From positions 186,001 to 250,000 of the forward strand of contig NZ_KB904328.1 of the NCBI RefSeq assembly GCF_000379965.1: a DNA stretch of 64,000 nt, read 5' to 3'. Shown piece by piece: positions 57,007 to 64,000 of the stretch. Each line of letters starts with the position of its first letter. The stretch's first letter is position 1. The DNA is from Hoylesella nanceiensis DSM 19126 = JCM 15639 (GTDB lineage: Bacteria > Bacteroidota > Bacteroidia > Bacteroidales > Bacteroidaceae). Under the pieces are notes generated by a model that was not told where the DNA came from, ran no database searches, and was given only the letters and a program-made list of their open reading frames with translations. The translations under genes were made by a program, and so were the position numbers.

Positions 57007-57975
57007 ATGAAGCATTTTATTATAGATTTATTCAAGATAGAAACAAAGCCAAGAAAAGGTCTTTTGGCTTTAGAATGGGCTGTGTTAGCCTATTTAGTGC
57101 TCACCACTTTGGTGATATTATTTACCTACACACGATTAGAAAACCCTGAATCTATGTTGTGGGGACGCCTTAGAATTGTGGCAATGACAATGGGTTTGTG
57201 GATTGTTTACAGACTTGTGCCATGCAAACTCACACAACTTGCACGAGTGTTAGCGCAATTTGGGCTCTTAGCATGGTGGTATCCCGACACTTATGAGATC
57301 AATAGAATCTTCCCAAACCTCGACCATTGGTTTGCAACATGCGAGCAACAGCTCTTCGGTTTTCAGCCATCTGTGTCGTTCTCTCAGGTCTTTTCGTCGC
57401 CCATCATTAGCGAATTAATGGATTTAGGCTATGTGTCTTACTATCCAATGATGGTGTTTTTGGTTCTATTTTATTTCTTCTACGATTACAAAAACTTTCA
57501 ACGTTGCGCCTTTGTCATCATCGCTTCGTTCATGGTTTACTATGTAATATACGACTTTTTGCCTGTGGTTGGACCCACATTCTACTTTAAAGCCATCGGA
57601 ATGGATAGCGTTTCAAAAGGCATATTCCCTGCTGTTGGACACTATTTCAATACACATACCGATTGTTTTCCTAGTCCGGGATACCCCAATGGCATATTTT
57701 ATCAACTCGTAGAGAGTGCTAAAGAGGCGGGAGAACGACCCACTGCAGCCTTCCCCAGCTCGCATGTTGGTATCTCAACTGTGTGTATGTTGTTGGCATG
57801 GCGCACGCAAAACCGTTGGTTGTTTTGGACACTTATGCCCTTCTTTGCCTTCTTGTGCATGGCAACAGTATATATTCAGGCTCACTATGCCATTGACACT
57901 ATTGCAGGATTAGTCACTGCAATTGCCTTTTACTTTATCTTTTGGGCCAAGTTTTGGCATAAAAACGAAGCATAA
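57007..57975 (+). CDS. PAP2 superfamily membrane protein (AUR1-like)
   Basis: 322 residues with six or more membrane helices. The phosphatase motifs are ERPTAAFPSSHVGIST (C2, SxxH) and YIQAHYAIDTIAG (C3, H-x3-D), both intact. Length and layout, with a long first half and motifs near the end, resemble AUR1-like enzymes that transfer phosphoinositol or phosphoethanolamine headgroups to ceramide, rather than short undecaprenyl-PP phosphatases. With the upstream SDR it could form part of a sphingolipid route; this is inference. A perfect terminator follows. Confidence 0.83.
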   Translation: MKHFIIDLFKIETKPRKGLLALEWAVLAYLVLTTLVILFTYTRLENPESMLWGRLRIVAMTMGLWIVYRLVPCKLTQLARVLAQFGLLAWWYPDTYEINRIFPNLDHWFATCEQQLFGFQPSVSFSQVFSSPIISELMDLGYVSYYPMMVFLVLFYFFYDYKNFQRCAFVIIASFMVYYVIYDFLPVVGPTFYFKAIGMDSVSKGIFPAVGHYFNTHTDCFPSPGYPNGIFYQLVESAKEAGERPTAAFPSSHVGISTVCMLLAWRTQNRWLFWTLMPFFAFLCMATVYIQAHYAIDTIAGLVTAIAFYFIFWAKFWHKNEA

Positions 57976-57992
57976 AACACCTTACATATGAT

Positions 57993-58019
57993 AAAGCTCT
58001 CGAACAATTCGAGAGCTTT
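57993..58019 (+). terminator. Terminator of the SDR/PAP2 pair
   Basis: AAAGCTCTCGAA, loop CAA, TTCGAGAGCTTT, then TTTTG: a perfect 12-bp stem. Confidence 0.9.
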
Positions 58020-58061
58020 TTTGTATCTCATTCATTTTCAACATCTTTCTTATCCATTCTT

Positions 58062-58149
58062 AAAAGGACTGCTTTTGGCTTGCAATTACATTGCTTTTAC
58101 AACCTAAAAACAATGCTTTTGAGGTGCAATTGCACTGCTTTTACGCAAG
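58062..58149. repeat. 22-bp repeat array R, 4 units
   Basis: Units start at 58062 (AAAAGG), 58084 (AATTAC), 58106 and 58128 (AATTGC). A further core, GACATTGCTTTTT, lies at about 58158 but out of register by about 4 bp. Confidence 0.86.
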
Positions 58150-58358
58150 AACTAAATGACATTGCTTTTTCAAGGCCTATGTGTTGGGGTTGCAAAGCAG
58201 GAGCAATGCGATTAAAAAGGGGGATTGAAGCACGAGAAATGGTGCTAAAACACAAAAAAAGACGATTAAAAATTTGCTCATTTCATATTTATATTGTTCC
58301 TTTGCCCACACGCAAATGACCCTCGGAAAGGGTCTTGAAAAGACACAATTGATTGTTT

Positions 58359-59006
58359 ATGGCAAGGCTTCGAGTTATATTTTTATTGATAACTATCTTC
58401 TTCACTACCGCCATCTCGGCACAAATTGAAGAGCAAGACGACAACACTCCTCCCCCAACTGATGTCGACTTAAACAATCCTGTGTTTGTTCCTATGATTA
58501 AAGTGGGCAAGGTTTTGCACGGAAAAGACAGCATTCAGTATATTCAAATGAATAATGTTTATGTTTATCCGCAACCTGTTTTCGAGAATGAAAAGCAACG
58601 TGAGGCTTATAATCGTCTTGTGTTGAACGTAAAAAAGGTGCTGCCCATTGCCAAAGAGGTGAACAAAATCATTATAGAAACATACGAATATCTCGAAACT
58701 TTGCCCAATAAAAAGGCAAAAGATGCCCACATGAAGGTGGTAGAAGAGAGCATTAAACGAGAATATACGCCTCGAATGAAGAAGCTTTCGTATAGTCAGG
58801 GCAAACTACTTATTAAGCTTATATATCGAGAAAGCAACTCTTCTTCCTACGGATTGATACAGGCTTTCCTCGGACCTGTGCGTGCGGGATTCTATCAAAC
58901 CTTTGCTTGGGTGTTCGGAGCAAGCCTCAAAAAGAAGTATGATCCTAACGGAGTGGATCGCTTAACCGAACGAGTTGTGCGACAAGTAGAGGCTGGACAG
59001 ATCTAA
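58359..59006 (+). CDS. DUF4294 domain protein, exported
   Basis: 215 residues from ATG 58359 (MARLRVIFLLITIFFTTAIS); a TTG two codons upstream is less likely. The signal peptide ends near ISAQ. The conserved body (QYIQMNNVYVYPQPVFENEK, AYNRLVLNVKKVLPIAKEVN, KLLIKLIYRESNSSSYGLIQ) fits DUF4294, a Bacteroidetes-only periplasmic family of unknown function. Monocistronic by position: a terminator and repeat array precede it and a promoter follows. Confidence 0.85.
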   Translation: MARLRVIFLLITIFFTTAISAQIEEQDDNTPPPTDVDLNNPVFVPMIKVGKVLHGKDSIQYIQMNNVYVYPQPVFENEKQREAYNRLVLNVKKVLPIAKEVNKIIIETYEYLETLPNKKAKDAHMKVVEESIKREYTPRMKKLSYSQGKLLIKLIYRESNSSSYGLIQAFLGPVRAGFYQTFAWVFGASLKKKYDPNGVDRLTERVVRQVEAGQI

Positions 59007-59144
59007 AAGGTATACTAATTCGCAGTTTATCAACAGAAAACAACAAATCAAAACACGGCCAATAAAAAAGTGAAAGTATCACAACTATTAGGTATTTTAT
59101 ACTTTTTATCACCCTAAAAAGTATGCTATTTCCTATTTTTTTAC

Positions 59145-59152
59145 TATCTTTG
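59145..59152 (+). promoter_or_regulatory. -7 box of manC
   Basis: TATCTTTG with the start codon at 59201; leader about 43 nt. It decides against the longer in-frame start at 59123, which would lie upstream of it. Confidence 0.6.
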
Positions 59153-59200
59153 AAGAAAGAAAAAACAGGCAGTTGCTCACTAATAAAACCTTGTATTACT

Positions 59201-60292
59201 ATGGAACTGATTGATCATTTATATTGTTTGATACTTGCTGGGGGCAAAGGAAAACGCTTATGGCCTTCGAGTAGGAATGAATATCCAAAGCAATTTATAG
59301 ATTTCTTTGGTGTGGGAAGAACGCAATTGCAACAAACATACGACCGACTTGCTCGCTTAGTACCTGCAAATCGCATTATAATCAGCACTTACCGAGAATA
59401 TGTTTCAATTGTAAAAGAACAATTACCTCATATCTCTGACGATCAAATATTAGACGAACCCATTCGCAAAGACACTGCTCCTGCTGTGGCATGGGCGGCT
59501 TATCGCATCACAAAATTAGACAAAAAAGCTACTATTTTGGTAACTCCTTCCGACCAAGACATACGCAATGAAGACGCATTTAGAGCCAATGTGCACGAAG
59601 CTTTGTCATTTATTGAGAAGAAAAAGGAGGCTATTGTGGCTATGGGAGTGCGTCCAACTCGACCCGAACCAGGCTATGGTTACATTCAAAGAGGCGACAA
59701 TGTAGACCACGATATCTATACCGTTAAGTCGTTTACAGAGAAACCTAATCGTGAATTTGCACAGCTATTTGTAGACAGTGGCGAGTTTTATTGGAACACA
59801 GGTATGTTCTTTGCAAGGGCAAAACAATTGCTAAAGAACACTTATAAGCTGCTTCCTACGGTGCTAAAGACCTTAGATGAGCAGAATCCTAACGCCACAT
59901 TAGAAGAAGAAAAGGCTTTTCTTGAAACCAATTATTATGAATATCCCAACATACCTATCGACAGAACGCTTTTAGAAAGGGCGTCGCACACCTATTTATT
60001 AAAGTGTGATTACGGATGGGCTGATATGGGAACATGGCACAGTATATATGAAGAAAAGAGCAACGACGGCACAGATAACGTGATAATTGATAGCGATGTG
60101 CTAATGGAAGACTGCTCTAATTGCGTTGTAAAGCTGCCCCAAGGCAAGCTTGCAGTTATCAATGGACTCGACGATTACATTGTTGCTGAACAAGACAATG
60201 TGCTCCTTATATGCAAAAAAGAAGACTCTTCGGCTCTCATTCGCAAGTATGTTACAGAAGTACAAGTGAAGAAAGGCGAAGAATATTGTTAG
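59201..60292 (+). CDS. manC: Mannose-1-phosphate guanylyltransferase
   Basis: 363 residues from ATG 59201, downstream of the promoter. It makes GDP-mannose, the donor for mannose and fucose in surface glycans. The nucleotidyltransferase motif LILAGGKGKRLWPSSRNEYP (GGxGxRLWP) opens it, and SFTEKPNREFAQLF (FxEKP) and GEFYWNTGMFFARA follow. The phosphomannose isomerase half seen in bifunctional ManC/AlgA is absent. It is a single-gene unit with a bidirectional terminator after it. Confidence 0.93.
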   Translation: MELIDHLYCLILAGGKGKRLWPSSRNEYPKQFIDFFGVGRTQLQQTYDRLARLVPANRIIISTYREYVSIVKEQLPHISDDQILDEPIRKDTAPAVAWAAYRITKLDKKATILVTPSDQDIRNEDAFRANVHEALSFIEKKKEAIVAMGVRPTRPEPGYGYIQRGDNVDHDIYTVKSFTEKPNREFAQLFVDSGEFYWNTGMFFARAKQLLKNTYKLLPTVLKTLDEQNPNATLEEEKAFLETNYYEYPNIPIDRTLLERASHTYLLKCDYGWADMGTWHSIYEEKSNDGTDNVIIDSDVLMEDCSNCVVKLPQGKLAVINGLDDYIVAEQDNVLLICKKEDSSALIRKYVTEVQVKKGEEYC

Positions 60293-60409
60293 AAATACCA
60301 CAAACACAGCATGCTATTAGCATGAGAAAACAAATGTGAAAAACATAGAGACAGTTGCTTTATACACCTTAATAGGCTATAAAACAGAGGAGATTTAACA
60401 GACACATAG

Positions 60410-60448
60410 AAAAGAAGAACAGACCCTTTAGGAGCCTGTTCTTCTTTT
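60410..60448. terminator. Bidirectional terminator between manC and the HAD gene
   Basis: AAAAGAAGAACAG (60410-60422) pairs with CTGTTCTTCTTTT (60436-60448), placed between convergent genes. Confidence 0.87.
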
Positions 60449-60449
60449 G

Positions 60450-61103
60450 TTATGCTTCTTTATCAATGATATCGAGCAACAAAGCAAAGTCGTCTATAAT
60501 CCAAGTTGCGCCTGCTTGCTCTAAACTTTCTTTCGTTCCGTTTCCAAAAGTAACGCCAACAGTGCGCACACCAGCCCTTTTTCCCATTTCAATATCAAAC
60601 CAAGTGTCGCCCACAACAATTGTTTCTTCGGGCTTAAAGTGCTGTTCCTCTAACGTTTTTAGAACGGGTTCGGGATGCGGTTTGTGGTTCGAAACCTCGT
60701 CTGCACCTAGGATATAGGGCATAAAGTCGATGAGTTCCATTTCCTCGAGCAAAGCCTTTGCCGACCAAGAGCGGCGACTTGTGGCGATAGTCATTTGTAT
60801 TTCACGACGTGCCAACTCGTGAATTGTATCAATAACATGCTCGAAAGGTGGCACACAACCAGGCTTATTGTTACGCCTAAACACCTTTTCATAGGTCGCA
60901 ACACATTGCTCTTGCATGTCTTTATCAACGCCTGCAAGTTGCACAAAGGCAGCTCTTAGGGGCAAGCCAATGGTTTCTCGGCACTCTTGAGCAGTGCAAA
61001 CACGCAAGTTAAGCTCTGAAAGTGTATCTTGAAAGCATTGCACAATTAAGGCAGTAGAATCGCCAATCGTTCCATCGAAGTCGAAAATTATATTTTTAAT
61101 CAT
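60450..61103 (-). CDS. HAD family hydrolase, phosphoglycolate phosphatase-like
   Basis: 217 residues. Motif I NIIFDFDGTIGDSTALIVQC, a helical cap, motif II MTIATSRR, motif III Lys in SNHKPHPEPVLKTL, motif IV VVGDTWFDIEMGKRAG: a complete HAD phosphatase active site of the Gph/PGM subfamily. Soluble. Substrate not determinable; phosphoglycolate or pyrophosphate are typical. Alone on the minus strand, convergent with manC, divergent from trhP. Confidence 0.9.
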   Translation of the reverse strand: MIKNIIFDFDGTIGDSTALIVQCFQDTLSELNLRVCTAQECRETIGLPLRAAFVQLAGVDKDMQEQCVATYEKVFRRNNKPGCVPPFEHVIDTIHELARREIQMTIATSRRSWSAKALLEEMELIDFMPYILGADEVSNHKPHPEPVLKTLEEQHFKPEETIVVGDTWFDIEMGKRAGVRTVGVTFGNGTKESLEQAGATWIIDDFALLLDIIDKEA

Positions 61104-61259
61104 ATTTCTTTACATTTTAAAGTCACATCCTAACAAATGATGATGTTTTCATTTTAAGTCCCGAATACAAAGCATTCAAACGGTCACAAAAGTACAAATA
61201 ATTCATTGTTTCTTATATATAATAATGTAATAAAATATCAATTACTGAAGAGTTTTACG

Positions 61260-61267
61260 TAACTTTG
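61260..61267 (+). promoter_or_regulatory. -7 box almost touching the trhP start codon
   Basis: TAACTTTG ends 7 bases before ATG 61275. The 18-base stretch TAACTTTGCAACATCATG differs at one base from that before the GT4 gene at 2437. A leaderless or near-leaderless mRNA is predicted. Confidence 0.55.
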
Positions 61268-61274
61268 CAACATC

Positions 61275-62534
61275 ATGATTAAAGAACAGGATATAAATAA
61301 GTATGAAATAATGGCGCCAGTGGGCTCAAGAGAGAGCTTAATGGCAGCAATTCAGGCTGGAGCGAACTCCATTTACTTTGGTATTGGACAGCTAAATATG
61401 CGCTCACATTCAGCCAATCACTTCACAATAGACGATCTTCACGAAATAGCTTCGATATGTTCTGAACACGGAATAAAGAGCTATTTGACCGTGAACACTA
61501 TTATTTACGGAGGTGATATCGAAACAATGCACCGCATAGTAGACGCTGCAAAAGAAGCAAAAGTAAGTGCAGTTATTGCCGCCGACGTTGCAGTTATTAT
61601 GTATTGTCGTAGCATTGGTGTTGAGGTTCACTTGTCTACACAGCTCAACATCACCAATATCGATTCGTTAAAGTTCTATGCTCAATATGCCGATGTAGTG
61701 GTATTGGCTCGTGAACTCAATATGGAACAAGTGTCAGAGATACACCGTCGCATTATAGAAGACGATGTTCGTGGCCCTAATGGCGAGCTTGTTCGCATTG
61801 AAATGTTCTGCCATGGCGCACTATGTATGGCGGTATCGGGCAAGTGTTATTTAAGTATCGACAACGAAGCACATTCGGCTAATCGTGGAGATTGCCGTCA
61901 AGTGTGCCGTCGTTCGTATATTGTTACCGACAAAGAAACAGGCACTGAGCTCGAAGTAGATAACCAATACATCATGAGTCCCAAAGACCTTAAGACCTTA
62001 AGGTTCATCGATAAGATGATGGATGCAGGTGTAAGAGTATTCAAAATCGAAGGTCGTGCACGTGGACCAGAGTATGTTTACAAGGTAGTTACATGCTATA
62101 AAGAAGCCATTGAGAGCGTATTAAACGGCACTTTCACTGAAGAAAAGAAGGATAAGTGGGACGAAGAGCTATCAAAAGTGTTCAATCGTGGCTTCTGGGA
62201 CGGCTATTATCAAGGCCAAAAGCTGGGCGAATGGAACAAAAACTATGGTAGTGCAGCCACCGAAAAGAAAGTACTTGTGGGCAAAGTAGTAAAATATTTC
62301 TCTAAAATAGGCGTGGCAGAGATTGCTGTTACCGCTTCTGAAATAGAGAAAGGAGAACGCATTTTGATCACAGGACCTACCACTGGAGTGATGTATCTCG
62401 ATGCAAATGAAATTCGATACGACCTCAATCCAGTTGAAAAGGTAGAGAAAGGTTGGAACGTTTCAATCCCCGTTACCGACAAAGTGCGCCCTAACGACAA
62501 AGTGTTTAAGCTCGTTACTGTAGCCCCCAAATAA
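61275..62534 (+). CDS. trhP: Peptidase U32 family tRNA hydroxylation protein
   Basis: 419 residues. It opens YEIMAPVGSRESLMAAIQAG and has the U32 signature region EMFCHGALCMAVSGKCYLS with CRQVCRRSYIVTD, the four cysteines expected to hold an iron-sulfur cluster. The C-terminal domain (GKVVKYFSKIGVAEIAV) is a barrel-like add-on. YegQ/TrhP is needed to make 5-hydroxyuridine at the wobble position of tRNA from prephenate; related RlhA acts on 23S rRNA. TrhP fits length and cysteine pattern best. Confidence 0.88.
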   Translation: MIKEQDINKYEIMAPVGSRESLMAAIQAGANSIYFGIGQLNMRSHSANHFTIDDLHEIASICSEHGIKSYLTVNTIIYGGDIETMHRIVDAAKEAKVSAVIAADVAVIMYCRSIGVEVHLSTQLNITNIDSLKFYAQYADVVVLARELNMEQVSEIHRRIIEDDVRGPNGELVRIEMFCHGALCMAVSGKCYLSIDNEAHSANRGDCRQVCRRSYIVTDKETGTELEVDNQYIMSPKDLKTLRFIDKMMDAGVRVFKIEGRARGPEYVYKVVTCYKEAIESVLNGTFTEEKKDKWDEELSKVFNRGFWDGYYQGQKLGEWNKNYGSAATEKKVLVGKVVKYFSKIGVAEIAVTASEIEKGERILITGPTTGVMYLDANEIRYDLNPVEKVEKGWNVSIPVTDKVRPNDKVFKLVTVAPK

Positions 62535-62547
62535 CACATTGTCTGGC

Positions 62548-62657
62548 AAAAGCTATGAGTTTGCACCCCAAAAGCAATGCACTTACACCCTAAAAGCAGT
62601 GCTTTTACATTGCAAAGTCAATGCTTTTCTAACCCAAGAGCAAAAGCCTTATAAACA
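62548..62657. repeat. 22-bp repeat array S, 4-5 units
   Basis: Units start at 62548, 62570, 62592 and 62614, with a weak fifth at 62636. It lies between the co-directional trhP and sufE genes. Confidence 0.88.
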
Positions 62658-62718
62658 AAGGACTTGCGAAGGGCGACACAAAAAGAAAATAATTAGAAAA
62701 TAATTCACAAACAACCCT

Positions 62719-62750
62719 CCTCAGAAAGCACCTCAAAAGGCTTTCTGAGG
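62719..62750 (+). terminator. Perfect 11-bp hairpin just before sufE
   Basis: CCTCAGAAAGC pairs with GCTTTCTGAGG (62740-62750). It has no T-run on the plus strand and lies 16 bases before the sufE ATG, so it may be a leader structure rather than a terminator. Confidence 0.5.
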
Positions 62751-62766
62751 CATAATATTCAAAGGT

Positions 62767-63183
62767 ATGACTATCAATCAAATACAAGACGAAGTAATCG
62801 AAGAGTTCAACGATTTCGCTGATTGGATGGATAAATATCAAATGCTTATCGACTTAGGTAACGAACTTTCACCACTCGATAACCAATATAAAACAGAAGA
62901 AAACCTCATCGAAGGCTGTCAAAGTAGAGTGTGGGTGCAATGCGATTTCGACGGAACACAATTGCATTTCACTGCAGATAGCGACGCTTTAATTGTGAAA
63001 GGCATCATCGCTTTGCTTATTAGAGTACTCGATAATCACACTCCTCAAGAGATATTAGATAGCGACTTATACTTTATTGACGCTATTGGTTTGAAAGAAC
63101 ACCTATCTCCTACCCGTTCAAACGGACTCCTTTCGATGGTTAAACGCATTAAGGCTTATGCCTTAGTATATGCTCAAAGCTAA
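62767..63183 (+). CDS. sufE: SufE family cysteine desulfuration protein
   Basis: 138 residues. It accepts sulfur from the cysteine desulfurase SufS for iron-sulfur cluster assembly. The active cysteine is Cys51 in NLIEGCQSRVWVQ, the same position as in E. coli SufE. Other motifs: LGNELSPLDNQYKTEENLIE and HLSPTRSNGLLSMVKRIKAY. The sufBCDS genes are not in the window. Followed after 27 bp by a TrmH-type methyltransferase gene. Confidence 0.94.
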   Translation: MTINQIQDEVIEEFNDFADWMDKYQMLIDLGNELSPLDNQYKTEENLIEGCQSRVWVQCDFDGTQLHFTADSDALIVKGIIALLIRVLDNHTPQEILDSDLYFIDAIGLKEHLSPTRSNGLLSMVKRIKAYALVYAQS

Positions 63184-63210
63184 ACACTTTACATAAGATT
63201 ACAGAATAAA

Positions 63211-63741
63211 ATGCGCAAGTTAAACGTATTAGAAATGAACCGTTTAACGGTAGAAGAGTTCAAAGCAGCTCGCAAACTACCCCTCGTTGTGGTGCTCGAC
63301 AATGTTCGTTCGCTCCATAATGTAGGCTCGGTGTTTCGCAGTTGTGATGCTTTTCGAATCGAAGCTGTTTACTTATGTGGCATAACGGCTACCCCACCCA
63401 GTGCCGAAATACATAAAACTGCACTCGGAGCAGAGGACAGTGTGAGCTGGAAATACTATGAATCGACCCTCAATGCGGTTGAAGAACTAAAGCAACAAGG
63501 CTATTTTGTGTATTCAATTGAGCAGGTGGAAGGATCGGAAAACATGGCTAAAATAAGCTTAGACGCCTCTAAACGCTATGCAGTTGTATTGGGAAACGAG
63601 GTGAAAGGCGTTGAACAAGCCGTGGTAAATGCCAGTGATAGCTGTTTAGAAATACCGCAATTGGGCACCAAACACTCGCTAAACGTAAGCGTAACCGCTG
63701 GAATTGTGGTGTGGGAGTTTGCTAAACAACTCGTACTTTAA
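63211..63741 (+). CDS. TrmH/SpoU family RNA methyltransferase
   Basis: 176 residues, the SPOUT fold without an N-terminal substrate domain. Motif 1 LVVVLDNVRSLHNVGSVFRS, motif 2 YAVVLGNEVKGVEQAVV, motif 3 LEIPQLGTKHSLNVSVTAGI; all three knot motifs are intact. It would 2'-O-methylate tRNA or rRNA. The target cannot be read; small members include TrmL-like enzymes. Probably co-transcribed with sufE (27-bp gap). Confidence 0.93.
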   Translation: MRKLNVLEMNRLTVEEFKAARKLPLVVVLDNVRSLHNVGSVFRSCDAFRIEAVYLCGITATPPSAEIHKTALGAEDSVSWKYYESTLNAVEELKQQGYFVYSIEQVEGSENMAKISLDASKRYAVVLGNEVKGVEQAVVNASDSCLEIPQLGTKHSLNVSVTAGIVVWEFAKQLVL

Positions 63742-63796
63742 TTGCTTTTCGAAGCAAATAAGGAATCCATAGTAAAACAACTACATTGTAACAAGA

Positions 63797-64000
63797 ATGA
63801 AACCCGTGAACCTTTATACTTCAATAGCACGTTTCGTTGAACAAATAAGTGGTGCAACGAAACTGAAAAGACGTGCAATAAAGGTCGTTCTATCGTTCTT
63901 CTTAACGATAATTTTCATTGCTTGTAACGAACAAAACCATAACCTTCAGCTCGGAGAAATTGAGCAATCGTTCGACGAACAGCTTGTTTCTATCTCTCAA
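63797..64000 (+). CDS. Lipoprotein, N-terminal part (runs off the right edge)
   Basis: 68 residues are visible. An unusually long basic n-region (MKPVNLYTSIARFVEQISGA, TKLKRRAIKV) precedes a hydrophobic stretch VLSFFLTIIFIAC, where IFIAC is a lipobox, then NEQNHNLQLGEIEQSF. Probably a lipid-anchored protein. The true start may be further in. No family can be named from this part. Confidence 0.55.
   Translation, partial: MKPVNLYTSIARFVEQISGATKLKRRAIKVVLSFFLTIIFIACNEQNHNLQLGEIEQSFDEQLVSISQ

Overview
The window is bacterial and reads as a Bacteroidales chromosome, most likely Prevotellaceae. Evidence for this: roughly 40% GC by eye, Bacteroidetes -7 promoter boxes (TAnnTTTG) in front of many genes, few Shine-Dalgarno sequences, fimbrillin-like lipoproteins, GH92/GH97/GH109-type enzymes, DUF4290 and DUF4294 proteins and an ECF sigma factor. 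I saw no rRNA, tRNA, CRISPR array, transposase or phage module. It looks like ordinary chromosome, cut at both ends inside a gene (GH92 on the left, a lipoprotein on the right).

Layout. 1-4.5 kb: GH92 mannosidase (partial), a small-RNA-like unit, a GT4/GT2 glycosyltransferase pair. 5-9.4 kb: M23/LysM peptidase, recG, ispD. 10-13.7 kb: small peptide gene, fimbrillin-like lipoprotein, small lipoprotein. 13.9-19.8 kb (minus): an operon-like run tsaB, DUF4290, murA, rimM, dxr, rseP. 20-22 kb (plus): yicC, gmk, nadD. 22.7-27 kb: ECF sigma factor, O-methyltransferase, aroQ, xerD, a Wzx-type flippase. 27.7 kb: an isolated smalltalk-like peptide gene. 28.2-35.8 kb (minus): an envelope-decoration cluster (pEtN-type transferase, two acyltransferases, a UbiA-family polyprenyl-phosphate phosphoribosyltransferase, a HAD phosphatase, GtrA and a polytopic protein). 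36.4-40.9 kb: GH97 alpha-glucosidase divergent from a SusR-like regulator, with a small transcription unit between them. 41.2-43.4 kb: a second small-peptide/fimbrillin pair. 44-50 kb: DsbA-like protein, upp, pckA, GH109-like oxidoreductase. 50.3-55.9 kb: RluA-type synthase, Crp/Fnr regulator, cupin, WG-repeat-like protein, pabB, pabC. 56-64 kb: an SDR/PAP2 pair (possible sphingolipid genes), DUF4294, manC, HAD phosphatase, trhP, sufE, a TrmH-family methyltransferase, a partial lipoprotein.

The most striking thing is not a gene. At least 17 places in 64 kb carry a degenerate tandem repeat with an exact 22-bp period. The unit is a 15-16-bp quasi-palindrome (AAAAGCAnTGCTTTT) plus about 6 variable bases, and most arrays have four clear units (88 bp). 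The arrays lie almost entirely between genes, in every orientation of neighbours. One array lies inside the flippase gene and is translated, and two arrays that are near-identical over 60 bp bracket the GH97/regulator pair. Half-sites appear in three matched forms (AAAAGC/GCTTTT, AATAGC/GCTATT, AATTGC/GCAATT). This looks like a genome-wide DNA element, either a protein-binding array or a REP/MITE-like satellite, and I do not know a name for it.
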